Source: DASZMX01 sp035551475 (lineage in GTDB: Bacteria > Verrucomicrobiota > Verrucomicrobiia > Limisphaerales > Palsa-1400). From it: a DNA stretch of 50,656 nucleotides. The stretch is from NCBI GenBank assembly GCA_035551475.1, contig DASZMX010000055.1, positions 1 to 50,656 on the forward strand, read 5' to 3'. Below the pieces are notes generated by a model that saw nothing but the letters and a program-made list of their open reading frames with translations, did not search any database and had not been told where the DNA came from. Shown one piece after another: positions 39,690 to 47,625 of the stretch. Every line of letters begins with the position of its first letter. Position 1 is the first letter of the stretch. Made by a program: the position numbers and the translations under genes.

Positions 39690-42203
39690 TCAGGCCGGGG
39701 CGGGGGACAAACGCGGCGCGTCGCCGTTCCGGGTCGGATGCAGCAAATCGTGCAGGGCGGTGAGAAGTTTTTCGGCGGTGTAAGGCTTGGAAAGAAACGA
39801 GCGGACGCCCATCGAATGCAATTCCTGGGCGCGGGCCCGTCCGCCGGCATCGGCGGATAAACCGCTGGAGGCGATGATGCACAGGTCCGGATTGGAGGCG
39901 CGCAAGCCGCGAATCAACGTCAGCCCATCCATCTCCGGCATCATTAAATCAGTGACGACGATATTCACGGACTTCCCATTGGTCTTGATGCTGTCGATGG
40001 CTTCCTGCCCGTTTTTGGCGATGAGCACGCGGTAATTTTGGTTCTGCAAAGCCACGCTCATGCCCGAAATAATATCCGGCTCATCATCGACGATCAGGAC
40101 GGTTTCGCCATCGCCGCGCGGGAGTTCGACCGGGGCCGGAGCGGCGGTCTTGGCGGCGGCTTCGGCCGAGGCGGGCAGGAGAACTTCGAAAATAGTCCCT
40201 TGCCCGATTTCGCTGCTCACGCTGATGACGCCGCGATGGCTTTTGATAATGCCGAGCACGGTGGACAAGCCGAGCCCGGTGCCTTTGCCCACTTCCTTGG
40301 TCGTAAAGAACGGATCGAAAATGCGCTCGCGGTCGCACGCCGGGATGCCGGAGCCGGTGTCGCAGACTTGCAGACAAACATACAGTCCGGGTTGCGCGGG
40401 ATTGGGCAGCGCTTGCTTCGGTTCGCGCAGGGTGACGTTCGCGGCCTTGATGCTGAGGCGGCCGCCTTTGAGCATGGCATCGCGCGCGTTCACACACAGA
40501 TTCAAGAGCACCTGATGAATTTGCGTGCGATCTCCGACGACGGGCCACAAGCCCGGCGCCAGTTCCGAGGCGATGACGATGTCCTTGGGAAAGGTTTGGC
40601 CGACAATCTTGCAGACTTCCTCGACGATTTCGCCCGGCTGCACGGGGACGCGGTCGCCGTTGATGCCGCGGCCAAAGGTCAACACCTGCTGAATGATCGC
40701 CGCGCCGCGTTTGACGCTGGTTTCAATGCGGCTGATGGCCAGTTCCTTATCGTTGGCCGACATATCCCAGCGCAGCGTGCCCGCCGACATGAGAATTGGC
40801 GCGAGAATGTTGTTGAGGTCGTGCGCCATACCGGTGGCGAGGGTGCCGATGCCTTCCATGCGTTGGGCCCGCAGAAATTGAGTTTCGAGCCTTTTCTTTT
40901 CCGTGATGTCGCTGCTGATCATCAGGATGGAGCGGGCCTTGCCGTTTTCATCGCGCACCAGCGTCCAGCGGCTCGCCACAAAAATTTCCTGGCCATGCTG
41001 CGTGCGTTTGCGCAATTCGCCGTTCCATTCGCCGCGCGCTTCCAGCTCCTGCTCGGCGCTGCGCAAGGCGCGCATGTCTTCCTTCGAGAATAATTTCGCC
41101 AGCGGGCTGCCGACGGCTTCCTGCGCGGTCCAACCGTAAAGCCGCTCCGCGCCTTTGTTCCAAAATTGAATGCATCCCTCCACGTCGCGCACGACGATGG
41201 CGTCGCTCGCCAAATCCAGCAGCGCCGCCTGGTCGCGGATGCGGTCCTGTGCGAGCTTGCGCTCGGTGATGTCTTCGGTGACGGCGAGTTTCAATTCCCG
41301 TCCGTCAATCACAATAATGCGGGAAACGACTTCGACAAAAATCATCGAGCCGTTCTTGAGCTTGTGCCGCATGATTTTCCCGGCCACCGGTTTGTTCCGG
41401 TTTTCCGGGGTAAAGCAGGTCATCAAATCGGGAATATCCTCCGGCAAATAAAGATCGGTCAGGTTCATGGCCGCGAATTCCTCGGCCGTGAAACCGTATT
41501 TCTGCGTCGCAGCGGCGTTGACCGCCACAAAACGGGTGGTGTCGAGATCGATCAGCCAGGTGGGCAGGGGATTCTCCTGGAACAGTGAATGGTAACGCTC
41601 TTCGCTCTGGCGCAAGGCCTCGGCGGCGCGGCGCCGTTCAATGATTTCCACCTGCAAAACCTTGGTGCGTTGCTCCACCAGGGTTTCCAAATGGTCCATC
41701 TTCGTCTTGACTTCTTGGACGAGCCGCCATTTTTCCGTCAAGGCGTGGGCCAGTTGCAGGACTTCCACGGCGTCGAATGGTTTTTTTAGGATGACCAGCC
41801 GGTCGGGGCTTTTCAGCTTTGCCGCCATTTCGTTCCACGAATAATCCGAATAGGCGGTGCAGATGACGATCTGCAAATCGGGGCAGACTTCCCAAATCTT
41901 GGCCGTCGTCTCCACGCCGTCCCAGCCGGGAGGCATGCGGATATCGATGAACGCCACCGCATAAGGGCGGCCTTCGTCCTGCGCTTTTTGCGCGAGCGCG
42001 AGGCCTTCCTGCCCCTGATAGGCGGAATCCACCTGGAAGGGCGGACGTTTGGCGAGCGGTTTGGGGCTGTCAAATAAAGCAGCCTCCACATCGTCGAGGT
42101 CGCACTCGATCGGGGCGCAAAGAATCTTGCGGAAATCGTCGTGAATGGACCGGTTGTCGTCCACCACCAGGATGCGCAGGTTTTTGTCCGGGGTTTCGCT
42201 CAC
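39690..42203 (-). CDS. Hybrid histidine kinase, REC-PAS-PAS-HisKA-HATPase-REC
   Basis: An 837-residue cytoplasmic-looking kinase with no membrane helices. It has an N-terminal receiver (about 8-145, VVDDNRSIHDDF ... FIDIRMPPGWDG ... LKKPFDAVEV), a short coiled coil, two PAS domains (about 205-325 and 330-445), a HisKA box GIGTLATGMAHDLNNILAPIL with the phospho-His, a HATPase domain (NLCVNARDAM, DTGSGIP, GTGLGLSTV) and a C-terminal receiver (VLIVDDEPDIISG ... VTDLMMPEMDG ... FLSKPYTAEKLL). It is translated from an ATGA overlap with the kinase gene upstream, so both act in one pathway. The input signal is unknown. Confidence 0.94.
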   Translation of the reverse strand: MSETPDKNLRILVVDDNRSIHDDFRKILCAPIECDLDDVEAALFDSPKPLAKRPPFQVDSAYQGQEGLALAQKAQDEGRPYAVAFIDIRMPPGWDGVETTAKIWEVCPDLQIVICTAYSDYSWNEMAAKLKSPDRLVILKKPFDAVEVLQLAHALTEKWRLVQEVKTKMDHLETLVEQRTKVLQVEIIERRRAAEALRQSEERYHSLFQENPLPTWLIDLDTTRFVAVNAAATQKYGFTAEEFAAMNLTDLYLPEDIPDLMTCFTPENRNKPVAGKIMRHKLKNGSMIFVEVVSRIIVIDGRELKLAVTEDITERKLAQDRIRDQAALLDLASDAIVVRDVEGCIQFWNKGAERLYGWTAQEAVGSPLAKLFSKEDMRALRSAEQELEARGEWNGELRKRTQHGQEIFVASRWTLVRDENGKARSILMISSDITEKKRLETQFLRAQRMEGIGTLATGMAHDLNNILAPILMSAGTLRWDMSANDKELAISRIETSVKRGAAIIQQVLTFGRGINGDRVPVQPGEIVEEVCKIVGQTFPKDIVIASELAPGLWPVVGDRTQIHQVLLNLCVNARDAMLKGGRLSIKAANVTLREPKQALPNPAQPGLYVCLQVCDTGSGIPACDRERIFDPFFTTKEVGKGTGLGLSTVLGIIKSHRGVISVSSEIGQGTIFEVLLPASAEAAAKTAAPAPVELPRGDGETVLIVDDEPDIISGMSVALQNQNYRVLIAKNGQEAIDSIKTNGKSVNIVVTDLMMPEMDGLTLIRGLRASNPDLCIIASSGLSADAGGRARAQELHSMGVRSFLSKPYTAEKLLTALHDLLHPTRNGDAPRLSPAPA

Positions 42204-43471
42204 TTTCCACCCTCCGGCGCGCAGGGCAATTCCAGGGTGAACACCGCCCCTTGGTTGGGGCCGTCGCTGTGGGCGGAGAGCGAACCGCCCAACTCCCGGG
42301 CGGCCAGCGCGCCGCTGTGCAGGCCAAAGCCGTGCCCATGCTTGCGCGTGGTGAAACCGTGCTCGAAGATGCGCGGCAGATGTTCGGCGCGAATGCCGAT
42401 GCCGTTGTCGATCACGCTAATTGCCACCCGGTGCGCGCCCTGGCGGCGAATGCGGAAGGTCATGAGCTTGTCGGAATGCCCGCGATCGTCCAGCGCGTAT
42501 TTGGAGTTGCGGATCAAGTTAACTAGAATCTGCAACACTTTGTGGCGATCCACCAGTGTAGAAGGAGTATTTTCATAGTCCCGGATCACCTGCACATGAT
42601 GGCGCTCCACCGCCCCGATGTTCAGGCGGAGGGCGTCTTCCACCAAATCCTTCGGCAAAATCATTTCCTGCACTCCCGCCACCTTGGCGTAGGCCTGCTG
42701 CATGGCGACAATCTCGTTGATATGGTCCACGTTGTTCCGCAACTGGGCCAGCTCCCGCAAAATCAAGTTCTGTTCCTCCGCCAGCCGCTCCGCGAGGCTC
42801 GACAAATAATTGGGCAATTGCTTGCCCTTCGCGTCCTGGGTCAAGAACTCGGGCAAATCATCGGCATGGTTCTGCAGCATCGCGGCCGCCTTGGCGAGGC
42901 CGGCGGCTTTGGAGGCTTTTACTTTGTCCGCGATGACGGTCACGGAAATATTGACGCTGTTGAGCACGTTTCCGACGTTGTGCAGCACGCTCGTGGCAAC
43001 CTCGGCCATGCCCGCCATGCGCGAGCTTTCCACCAACTGCTTGGTCATCGCCTCCACCTTGGCCTCCGCGTGTTTCAGCGGCGTGATGTCCTTGGAAATG
43101 CCAAAGGTGCCGATGATCTCGCCGTGTTTGTTGCGCCACGGCATTTTGGTGGTCAAAGCCCAGCGCTCTTCGCCGGTCTTAAGTATTTCCCGTTCGATCT
43201 TGTCGATGAGCGGCTGGCCGGAGCTGACGATCGCCTGCTCATCCACAAACGCCGGGTGCGCGTGCTGCTCGTTGAAAAGATCGAAATCTGTTTTGCCAAT
43301 GACTTCCTGGCGGGTCAGGCCGAAGCGGCGGCAAAGGGCCTGGTTGCAGTAACGAAATTTGGAGTCGCGCTCTTTGAAATAGATTTGGTCGGTGGTGTGC
43401 TCCAAAAGCGCGTCCAGCAACTCTTTTTGGGAATCGAGCGCGGCGTGACCATTTTGTAGTTCCATGTTCAT
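42200..43471 (-). CDS. PAS-domain sensor histidine kinase
   Basis: A 423-residue soluble kinase with an N-terminal PAS domain (DALLEHTTDQIYFKERDSKF ... GTFGISKDITPLK), a linker, an H-box-like segment AEVATSVLHNVGNVLNSVN in which Asn follows the His where Asp or Glu is common, a helical region (about 190-290) and a HATPase domain (NLIRNSKYALDD, VIDNGIGI, HGHGFGLHSGALAA). Starts at ATG 43471 or 43465. It precedes and overlaps the hybrid kinase gene by 4 bases. The HN motif fits a kinase subgroup without a classic HisKA. Confidence 0.9.
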   Translation of the reverse strand: MNMELQNGHAALDSQKELLDALLEHTTDQIYFKERDSKFRYCNQALCRRFGLTRQEVIGKTDFDLFNEQHAHPAFVDEQAIVSSGQPLIDKIEREILKTGEERWALTTKMPWRNKHGEIIGTFGISKDITPLKHAEAKVEAMTKQLVESSRMAGMAEVATSVLHNVGNVLNSVNISVTVIADKVKASKAAGLAKAAAMLQNHADDLPEFLTQDAKGKQLPNYLSSLAERLAEEQNLILRELAQLRNNVDHINEIVAMQQAYAKVAGVQEMILPKDLVEDALRLNIGAVERHHVQVIRDYENTPSTLVDRHKVLQILVNLIRNSKYALDDRGHSDKLMTFRIRRQGAHRVAISVIDNGIGIRAEHLPRIFEHGFTTRKHGHGFGLHSGALAARELGGSLSAHSDGPNQGAVFTLELPCAPEGGK

Positions 43472-43481
43472 TGCGTGCCAC

Positions 43482-43503
43482 CCCACCCGGGTTCGCGGGT
43501 GGG
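43482..43503 (-). promoter_or_regulatory. GC-rich hairpin in the leader of the kinase operon
   Basis: A perfect 8-base inverted repeat, CCCACCCG and CGGGTGGG, separated by 6 bases, lies 11-32 bases upstream of the kinase start codon on the minus strand. There is no T-run, so it is not a standard terminator. It may affect ribosome access. Confidence 0.4.
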
Positions 43504-43637
43504 AGGACTCACCACGCACGAATACCAGTTCGGGCGATATTCGGTTATCGGCTCTAATGCTCAGGCACTTAAGGCTCGCCGCCCAGACAGGCCGCCAAAT
43601 TGGCAACTTAAACGCTTAAACTACAGCAATTTGTGCA

Positions 43638-44426
43638 TCAGCTGGCGCAAGGCAGCGAAACTCGTTCAATCTTAAGGGCGCGCCCGCTTTCGGGGTCAAT
43701 TTCGATCAACGCGCCTTGCAGCAAAATCCGTCCGCTCGCCACGCCAAACTTCTGCGGCGTATTGGTGCGAAAACGCTCGATGACGGGCGCGATTTCGCGC
43801 CCCAAAACGCTTTCATGCGGGCCGGTAAAACCTGCGTCGGACAAATACGCCGTGCCGCCGGGGAAGATTTGCTCATCCGCCGTCTGGACATGCGTATGCG
43901 TTCCAACCACCGCGCTGACTTTGCCATCGAGTAGGCGCGCTAGCGCGATTTTTTCCGAAGTCGCCTCCGCGTGCATGTCCACAAAGATGATGGGAGTGAT
44001 GTGCCGCAGGCGCAGCGCCTCCGGCGGCGCGCACAGAAAAGGGTTTTCCAGGGCTTGCATAAAGGTTCGCCCTTGGAGATTCATCACCGCCACCGGACGC
44101 AAGCCGCGGCCGGAATGCCACACGACGCTGCCTTGGCCCACCGTGCCCGCAGGATAATTCAACGGGCGCAGCACCTTGGATTCAGTTTGCAGCAGCAGCA
44201 CGACCTCCTTTTGGTCCCACACATGATCGCCCGTCGTGATGACATCGACGCCCGTCTCGAAGATTTCGTTGGCGGTGTTCACGGTGATGCCCGCGCCGCC
44301 GGCGGAGTTTTCGCCGTTGGCAATGACGACGTCAATTTGGCGGGATTCGCGAAATTTCGGAAGCAACATGCGCAAGGCCCGCCGACCTGGCTCGCCTACG
44401 ACGTCGCCGACGAAAAGGAGATTCAC
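43638..44426 (-). CDS. ymdB: YmdB-family metallophosphoesterase
   Basis: A 262-residue binuclear metal phosphodiesterase with metal-ligand motifs LFVGDVVGEPGRRAL, VIANGENSAGGAG, DVITTGDHVWDQ, FVDMHAEATSEK and VVGTHTHVQTADEQIFPGG. In Bacillus YmdB hydrolyses 2',3'-cyclic nucleotides and affects RNase Y targets and biofilm formation. No rny gene is seen here. The PEP-CTERM gene lies 45 bases downstream on the minus strand order (its start is upstream in sequence). Confidence 0.94.
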   Translation of the reverse strand: MNLLFVGDVVGEPGRRALRMLLPKFRESRQIDVVIANGENSAGGAGITVNTANEIFETGVDVITTGDHVWDQKEVVLLLQTESKVLRPLNYPAGTVGQGSVVWHSGRGLRPVAVMNLQGRTFMQALENPFLCAPPEALRLRHITPIIFVDMHAEATSEKIALARLLDGKVSAVVGTHTHVQTADEQIFPGGTAYLSDAGFTGPHESVLGREIAPVIERFRTNTPQKFGVASGRILLQGALIEIDPESGRALKIERVSLPCAS

Positions 44427-44471
44427 GCGCTGAGGTTAGCGCGCGATCCAACGGAAGGAAGCTAAAATGTT

Positions 44472-45164
44472 TTAGGCGTCCGACGGCTGGCGGCGCTTGA
44501 AAAACACGCCGAGCGCGGCGGTGAAAATCCCGCCTAAAAGCATGACGCTCGGCTCGGGGGTGATCACTTGGGGCGAGGGCACAATGCGAGTGGGCATGCC
44601 ATTGGCCCCGGAGCCGTCGAAAGTTTCCCGCGCTTGTTGGCGGATTTCTTCCACGCCATCCGAGCCGCCCAACGAAGTAAATTGCACCGCCCGGTCTTGT
44701 TCCGGGGCGGGGACTTCGAGGTCAGGTCCCGTGCCCTTGCTGATGTCAAGTGATTGGCGGCTGGCTTCGGCTTTCCGGAAAGTGGCTGCCGGGGAAAAAT
44801 CAACCTCGGGCTGCTGGGCAGCCCGCGCTCCGGCCCAGGCGGCCACGGCGTTCGGCGCGTCGGGGGCGGAAGCGCGCGGCGGCGCGGGGGCCACCAAGCG
44901 ATACATGCCATCCTCCACCGTGAAAACCGGCGCCGCTTCCCCGCGCAATCCAGCCGGGTTCTGCCGCTCGAATTCATGCAGCAATTCCATGGGATCGCGG
45001 CTCTCCCGCAGCCACGGCACGGCGCGCGCGGGGGCATTCGTGACGGAAATTGGATAAGCCGTTGCGGCGTTCGTCGGCATGGCATCCACGCGCGCTTGCG
45101 CCAGCGCGCCAATATTTGACAGCGCGAGGGCGCCCAGAATGAGGAGCTTGGGGGATACGCTCAT
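44472..45164 (-). CDS. PEP-CTERM sorting-domain protein
   Basis: A 230-residue protein with a signal peptide (SVSPKLLILGALALSNIGALAQA), a Pro/Ala-rich middle of unknown fold and a C-terminal tripartite signal: EPSVMLLGGIFTAALGVFFKRRQ, with PEPS then a hydrophobic helix then Arg-rich end. Such signals are cut by exosortase during surface display in exopolysaccharide-producing bacteria. No exosortase is in the window. ATG 45164 is preferred over TTG 45182. The middle region is not recognised. Confidence 0.82.
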   Translation of the reverse strand: MSVSPKLLILGALALSNIGALAQARVDAMPTNAATAYPISVTNAPARAVPWLRESRDPMELLHEFERQNPAGLRGEAAPVFTVEDGMYRLVAPAPPRASAPDAPNAVAAWAGARAAQQPEVDFSPAATFRKAEASRQSLDISKGTGPDLEVPAPEQDRAVQFTSLGGSDGVEEIRQQARETFDGSGANGMPTRIVPSPQVITPEPSVMLLGGIFTAALGVFFKRRQPSDA

Positions 45165-45443
45165 TGGTTTTAGATTATCCAAGCCCGCAGCTTATCTCGA
45201 CGGGCGCGGCGCCGCAATGTCAAAATGAAATTATTTCGGCGCTGTGGCCGTCGTGTATTCCCTTTTATCCATGCTGTGTAAAACACGACAACGCGCCGTC
45301 GCGTGGAAGATTTTTGGCGCCAGAAATAAAGCGGTTAGGGAGGCGGGAGCGGCCATGTAAAACTGTAAGCCATAGCGGTTAAGATTTGGCATGAGTGGCG
45401 TTCCTGCTTTTCAGAAAGCTCGTGCATTGGTCCTTGGAGGGGG

Positions 45444-45458
45444 TGGCATTGCCAATGC
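45444..45458 (+). promoter_or_regulatory. Candidate sigma54 (-24/-12) promoter
   Basis: TGGCATTGCCAATGC has GG and GC exactly 10 bases apart, matching the TGGCAC-N5-TTGC pattern at 8 of 9 or so conserved positions. A start near 45470 is predicted. The left part, TGGCA-T-TGCCA, is also a small palindrome, so an operator is an alternative. Confidence 0.45.
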
Positions 45459-45472
45459 TTAGAGACGTTTGG

Positions 45473-45568
45473 ATGAAGAAAGAATTTATGGTTCTGGAAC
45501 GCATGGTTTTGGCCGCTCGCACGGCGCGAAACCAGCGTTCTGGAACCTCATGGTTTTTGAACCATTAG
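45473..45568 (+). CDS. Possible 31-residue small protein or RNA-only transcript
   Basis: An open frame from ATG 45473 to TAG 45566 follows the sigma54-like element by 14 bases and is itself followed by two hairpins. The peptide starts MKKEFMVLERMVLAARTARN and has no known family. The DNA contains GTTCTGGAAC twice (45491-45500 and 45537-45546), each followed within 2-3 bases by CATGGTTTT, and the two copies are read in different frames, which argues that the repeat matters at DNA or RNA level rather than as protein. Confidence 0.25.
   Translation: MKKEFMVLERMVLAARTARNQRSGTSWFLNH
45550..45565 (+). other. Small hairpin at the end of the short open frame
   Basis: ATGGTT and AACCAT form a 6-base stem with a 4-base TTTG loop, overlapping the last codons of the small open frame. 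Confidence 0.4.
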
Positions 45569-45573
45569 GCAAA

Positions 45574-45599
45574 AGGGGCGCCTGGACAACGCCCCTCGT
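45574..45599 (+). terminator. Hairpin, possible weak terminator
   Basis: AGGGGCG (45574-45580) pairs with CGCCCCT (45590-45596) over a 9-base loop, followed by CGTTT. An A-run lies before the stem. Confidence 0.45.
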
Positions 45600-45607
45600 T
45601 TGGACCC

Positions 45608-45643
45608 GTCCGGCCGGCGCTTTTACCCGCCGGCCGGACTTTT
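45608..45643 (+). terminator. Strong GC-rich hairpin followed by TTTT
   Basis: A perfect 12-base inverted repeat, GTCCGGCCGGCG (45608-45619) and CGCCGGCCGGAC (45628-45639), with an 8-base loop, is followed by TTTT. It has the form of a Rho-independent terminator for plus-strand transcription. It lies only 6 bases before ATG 45650, so it could also act as an attenuator. Confidence 0.65.
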
Positions 45644-45649
45644 GAAAAG

Positions 45650-45871
45650 ATGTTCAGCCACATTTCATTTTATACTTTCGGCTTCGCCCTGGCGGTAGTT
45701 TTGCTTCTGTTCTACGTGCTTTGCTCCAAGGAGGCGCAAAATCGGTCGAAGCCGATTTCTTTCGTGAAAAATCCGCGCCACCGCGCCGGTTCCGTTCCGG
45801 TGCAGCGCTGGGAAGAGGCGGTATATTTTCCGCGCTTTTCCGCCCGTCCGCCGGTAAGTTTGGCGGCGTGA
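45650..45871 (+). CDS. Possible small membrane protein upstream of the permease
   Basis: A 73-residue open frame with one N-terminal hydrophobic helix (FYTFGFALAVVLLLFYVLC) and a basic tail. Its TGA overlaps the GTG start of the permease gene (GTGA), which suggests translational coupling. Against it are the terminator-like hairpin directly upstream, a poor ribosome site and mixed codon use. No family was recognised. Confidence 0.35.
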   Translation: MFSHISFYTFGFALAVVLLLFYVLCSKEAQNRSKPISFVKNPRHRAGSVPVQRWEEAVYFPRFSARPPVSLAA

Positions 45872-47538
45872 CGTTCCTGCCCATTGTGGACCGCGAGTTG
45901 CGCATCGTGGCGCGCCGCAGCTCCACGTATTGGGGCCGGGTGGGGCTGGGCGCCGTCATGACGTGTCTGGGCGCCTACTTTGTCTCTGTCTTCCAACACT
46001 TGCCGCGCGGGGGATTCTCGATGGGAGCAATCTTCCTCGGCACGCTCGGGAAAGTGGCTTTTGTTTACGCCTGCACCGCGGGCATCCGGCATACGGCCGA
46101 CTCCATCAGCCAGGAAAAGCGCGACGGCACCCTGGGGCTCTTGTTCTTGACAGATTTGAAGGGCTACGACGTCGCTTTTGGCAAACTTATTTCCGGCTCG
46201 CTGGCGGCGTTTTATACCTTGCTGGCCTGCCTGCCCGCGCTGGCCTTTACGTACTTGCTCGGCGGCGTCAGCGGCGGCATCGCCTGGCGCATGGGGCTGG
46301 CGTTGCTCAATTTGCTTTTGTTCGCCAGCGCCGTCAGTTTGATGGTTTCAACTTTCAGTGTGCACAACCGGCCGGCGTTTGCCGCCGCCACCGCCGTGTT
46401 GGTCCTCTACCTGATCATGTTTCCCATCGCCGCAGAGTCCCTCACGCAGTTTGGTTATTTGGATTATGCCCACGTTCTCAATCTCTTGAATCCCGGCTTC
46501 GCCTTCACCGAAGCGTCGCGGACCGGCGGGCGCACGGCCACCTTTTGGTCAGCGTTATTCATATCGGACCTTAACGCCTGGGCGCTGTTCGGACTGGCGA
46601 GTTGGCGGCTGCCGCATGTCTGGCGGGAGAAAGGCGAGCGCACCACGATCGGCTGGCGGGGACGGTGGCGGCAATGGTGTTATGGCAATGCGGAGACGCG
46701 CGCCGCGTTTCGCCGCCATCTGGTCGCCATCAATCCTTTCTATTGGTTGTCCAGCCGGACCCGCGTGGGCCCTTGTCTCGTATGGTTGACGGTTTTCGCC
46801 GGCGTGGGCCTCTTGTGGCAGTTGTGGCAGCCGACGGGCCGCAGTTTTATCCCGTTCGCGATCGTCACCGTGGGCGGCTTGCACACGGTTTTAAAATTCT
46901 GGGTGGCAAGCGAAGCCAGCCAGCACCTCGAGGAGCAGCGGCGTTCGGGCGCCCTCGAATTGCTGCTGGCCTGCACGCCGCTGGAGCCGCGCGACATTCT
47001 GCGCGGGCAATGGCTTTCCCTGCGCCGCACTTTCTTTTGGCCCACGATCGTGGCGCTGGGGTTGGACCTGGGGTTTTTCTTCGCGGCGAGGATACTATTG
47101 ACGAGTCCCAGCAGGCCTATCACGCTCGATGAATTCCACCAATTTCGGGTGGCCGTCATGGCGGCGATGATTGTGCTGGTGGCGGATCTTCTCACTCTCG
47201 GTTGCGTGGGCATGTGGCGGGCGATGGTTGGAACCAAGCCGAGGGGCGCCGCGGGAACGGCCATCTCCCAGGTCATCATGTGGCCCTGGATTGCCTTCGC
47301 TCTGATCTCGGCCTTCGCCGGATTCCATCATCAAAGCGGTTTCTATCTCGATCTTGGAATATGGTGGAGCGTGAGCCTCGCCGCCGACTTCCTCCTCGCG
47401 ACTTCCGCCCGGCGCAATCTCGCGCGCCATTTCCGCACGCTGGCCGCCGTCAGCGCGGAGCACGTTGGCTGGATGGGACGGCTCGGGCGAGCGCTCGGCC
47501 TCCTCTCCGCTCGCGCCGCGGTTCCAGCCCGGCCGTGA
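45868..47538 (+). CDS. ABC-2-type permease-like membrane protein
   Basis: A 556-residue integral membrane protein with about 10-12 hydrophobic segments. The start (FLPIVDRELRIVARRSSTYWGR) and ADSISQEKRDGTLGLLFLTDLKGYDVAFGKLISG match ABC-2-type permeases, where this QEKRxGTLxLLL segment contacts the ATPase. A second copy of that pattern (EASQHLEEQRRSGALELLLACTPLEPRDILRGQWLSL, about 350-385) suggests a two-lobed, fused permease. No ABC ATPase gene is seen in the window. GTG 45868 is chosen for its position relative to the conserved N-terminus. Confidence 0.82.
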   Translation: MTFLPIVDRELRIVARRSSTYWGRVGLGAVMTCLGAYFVSVFQHLPRGGFSMGAIFLGTLGKVAFVYACTAGIRHTADSISQEKRDGTLGLLFLTDLKGYDVAFGKLISGSLAAFYTLLACLPALAFTYLLGGVSGGIAWRMGLALLNLLLFASAVSLMVSTFSVHNRPAFAAATAVLVLYLIMFPIAAESLTQFGYLDYAHVLNLLNPGFAFTEASRTGGRTATFWSALFISDLNAWALFGLASWRLPHVWREKGERTTIGWRGRWRQWCYGNAETRAAFRRHLVAINPFYWLSSRTRVGPCLVWLTVFAGVGLLWQLWQPTGRSFIPFAIVTVGGLHTVLKFWVASEASQHLEEQRRSGALELLLACTPLEPRDILRGQWLSLRRTFFWPTIVALGLDLGFFFAARILLTSPSRPITLDEFHQFRVAVMAAMIVLVADLLTLGCVGMWRAMVGTKPRGAAGTAISQVIMWPWIAFALISAFAGFHHQSGFYLDLGIWWSVSLAADFLLATSARRNLARHFRTLAAVSAEHVGWMGRLGRALGLLSARAAVPARP

Positions 47539-47625
47539 GAGAATTCAGCTTGCCTCCCCGCGATTCCGCGAGTAAGGTCGCTGGCGAAAACCGCAGTCCT
47601 CGTAAAACCATTCTTCAGTCAAATT

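Larger units (their letters stand above)
45165..45649. other. Structured intergenic region between the PEP-CTERM gene and the permease
   Basis: About 485 bases with no conventional gene. The left half contains TTGACA on the minus strand (45218-45223) but no -10 at 17 bases. The right half (45444-45643) holds a sigma54-like element, duplicated palindromes, a short open frame and tandem hairpins, listed separately. Confidence 0.6.

Noticed and set aside
45164..45382. 72-codon plus-strand frame in the PEP-CTERM upstream region
   Set aside because: No family pattern, poor composition, and it starts inside the PEP-CTERM start region on the opposite strand.
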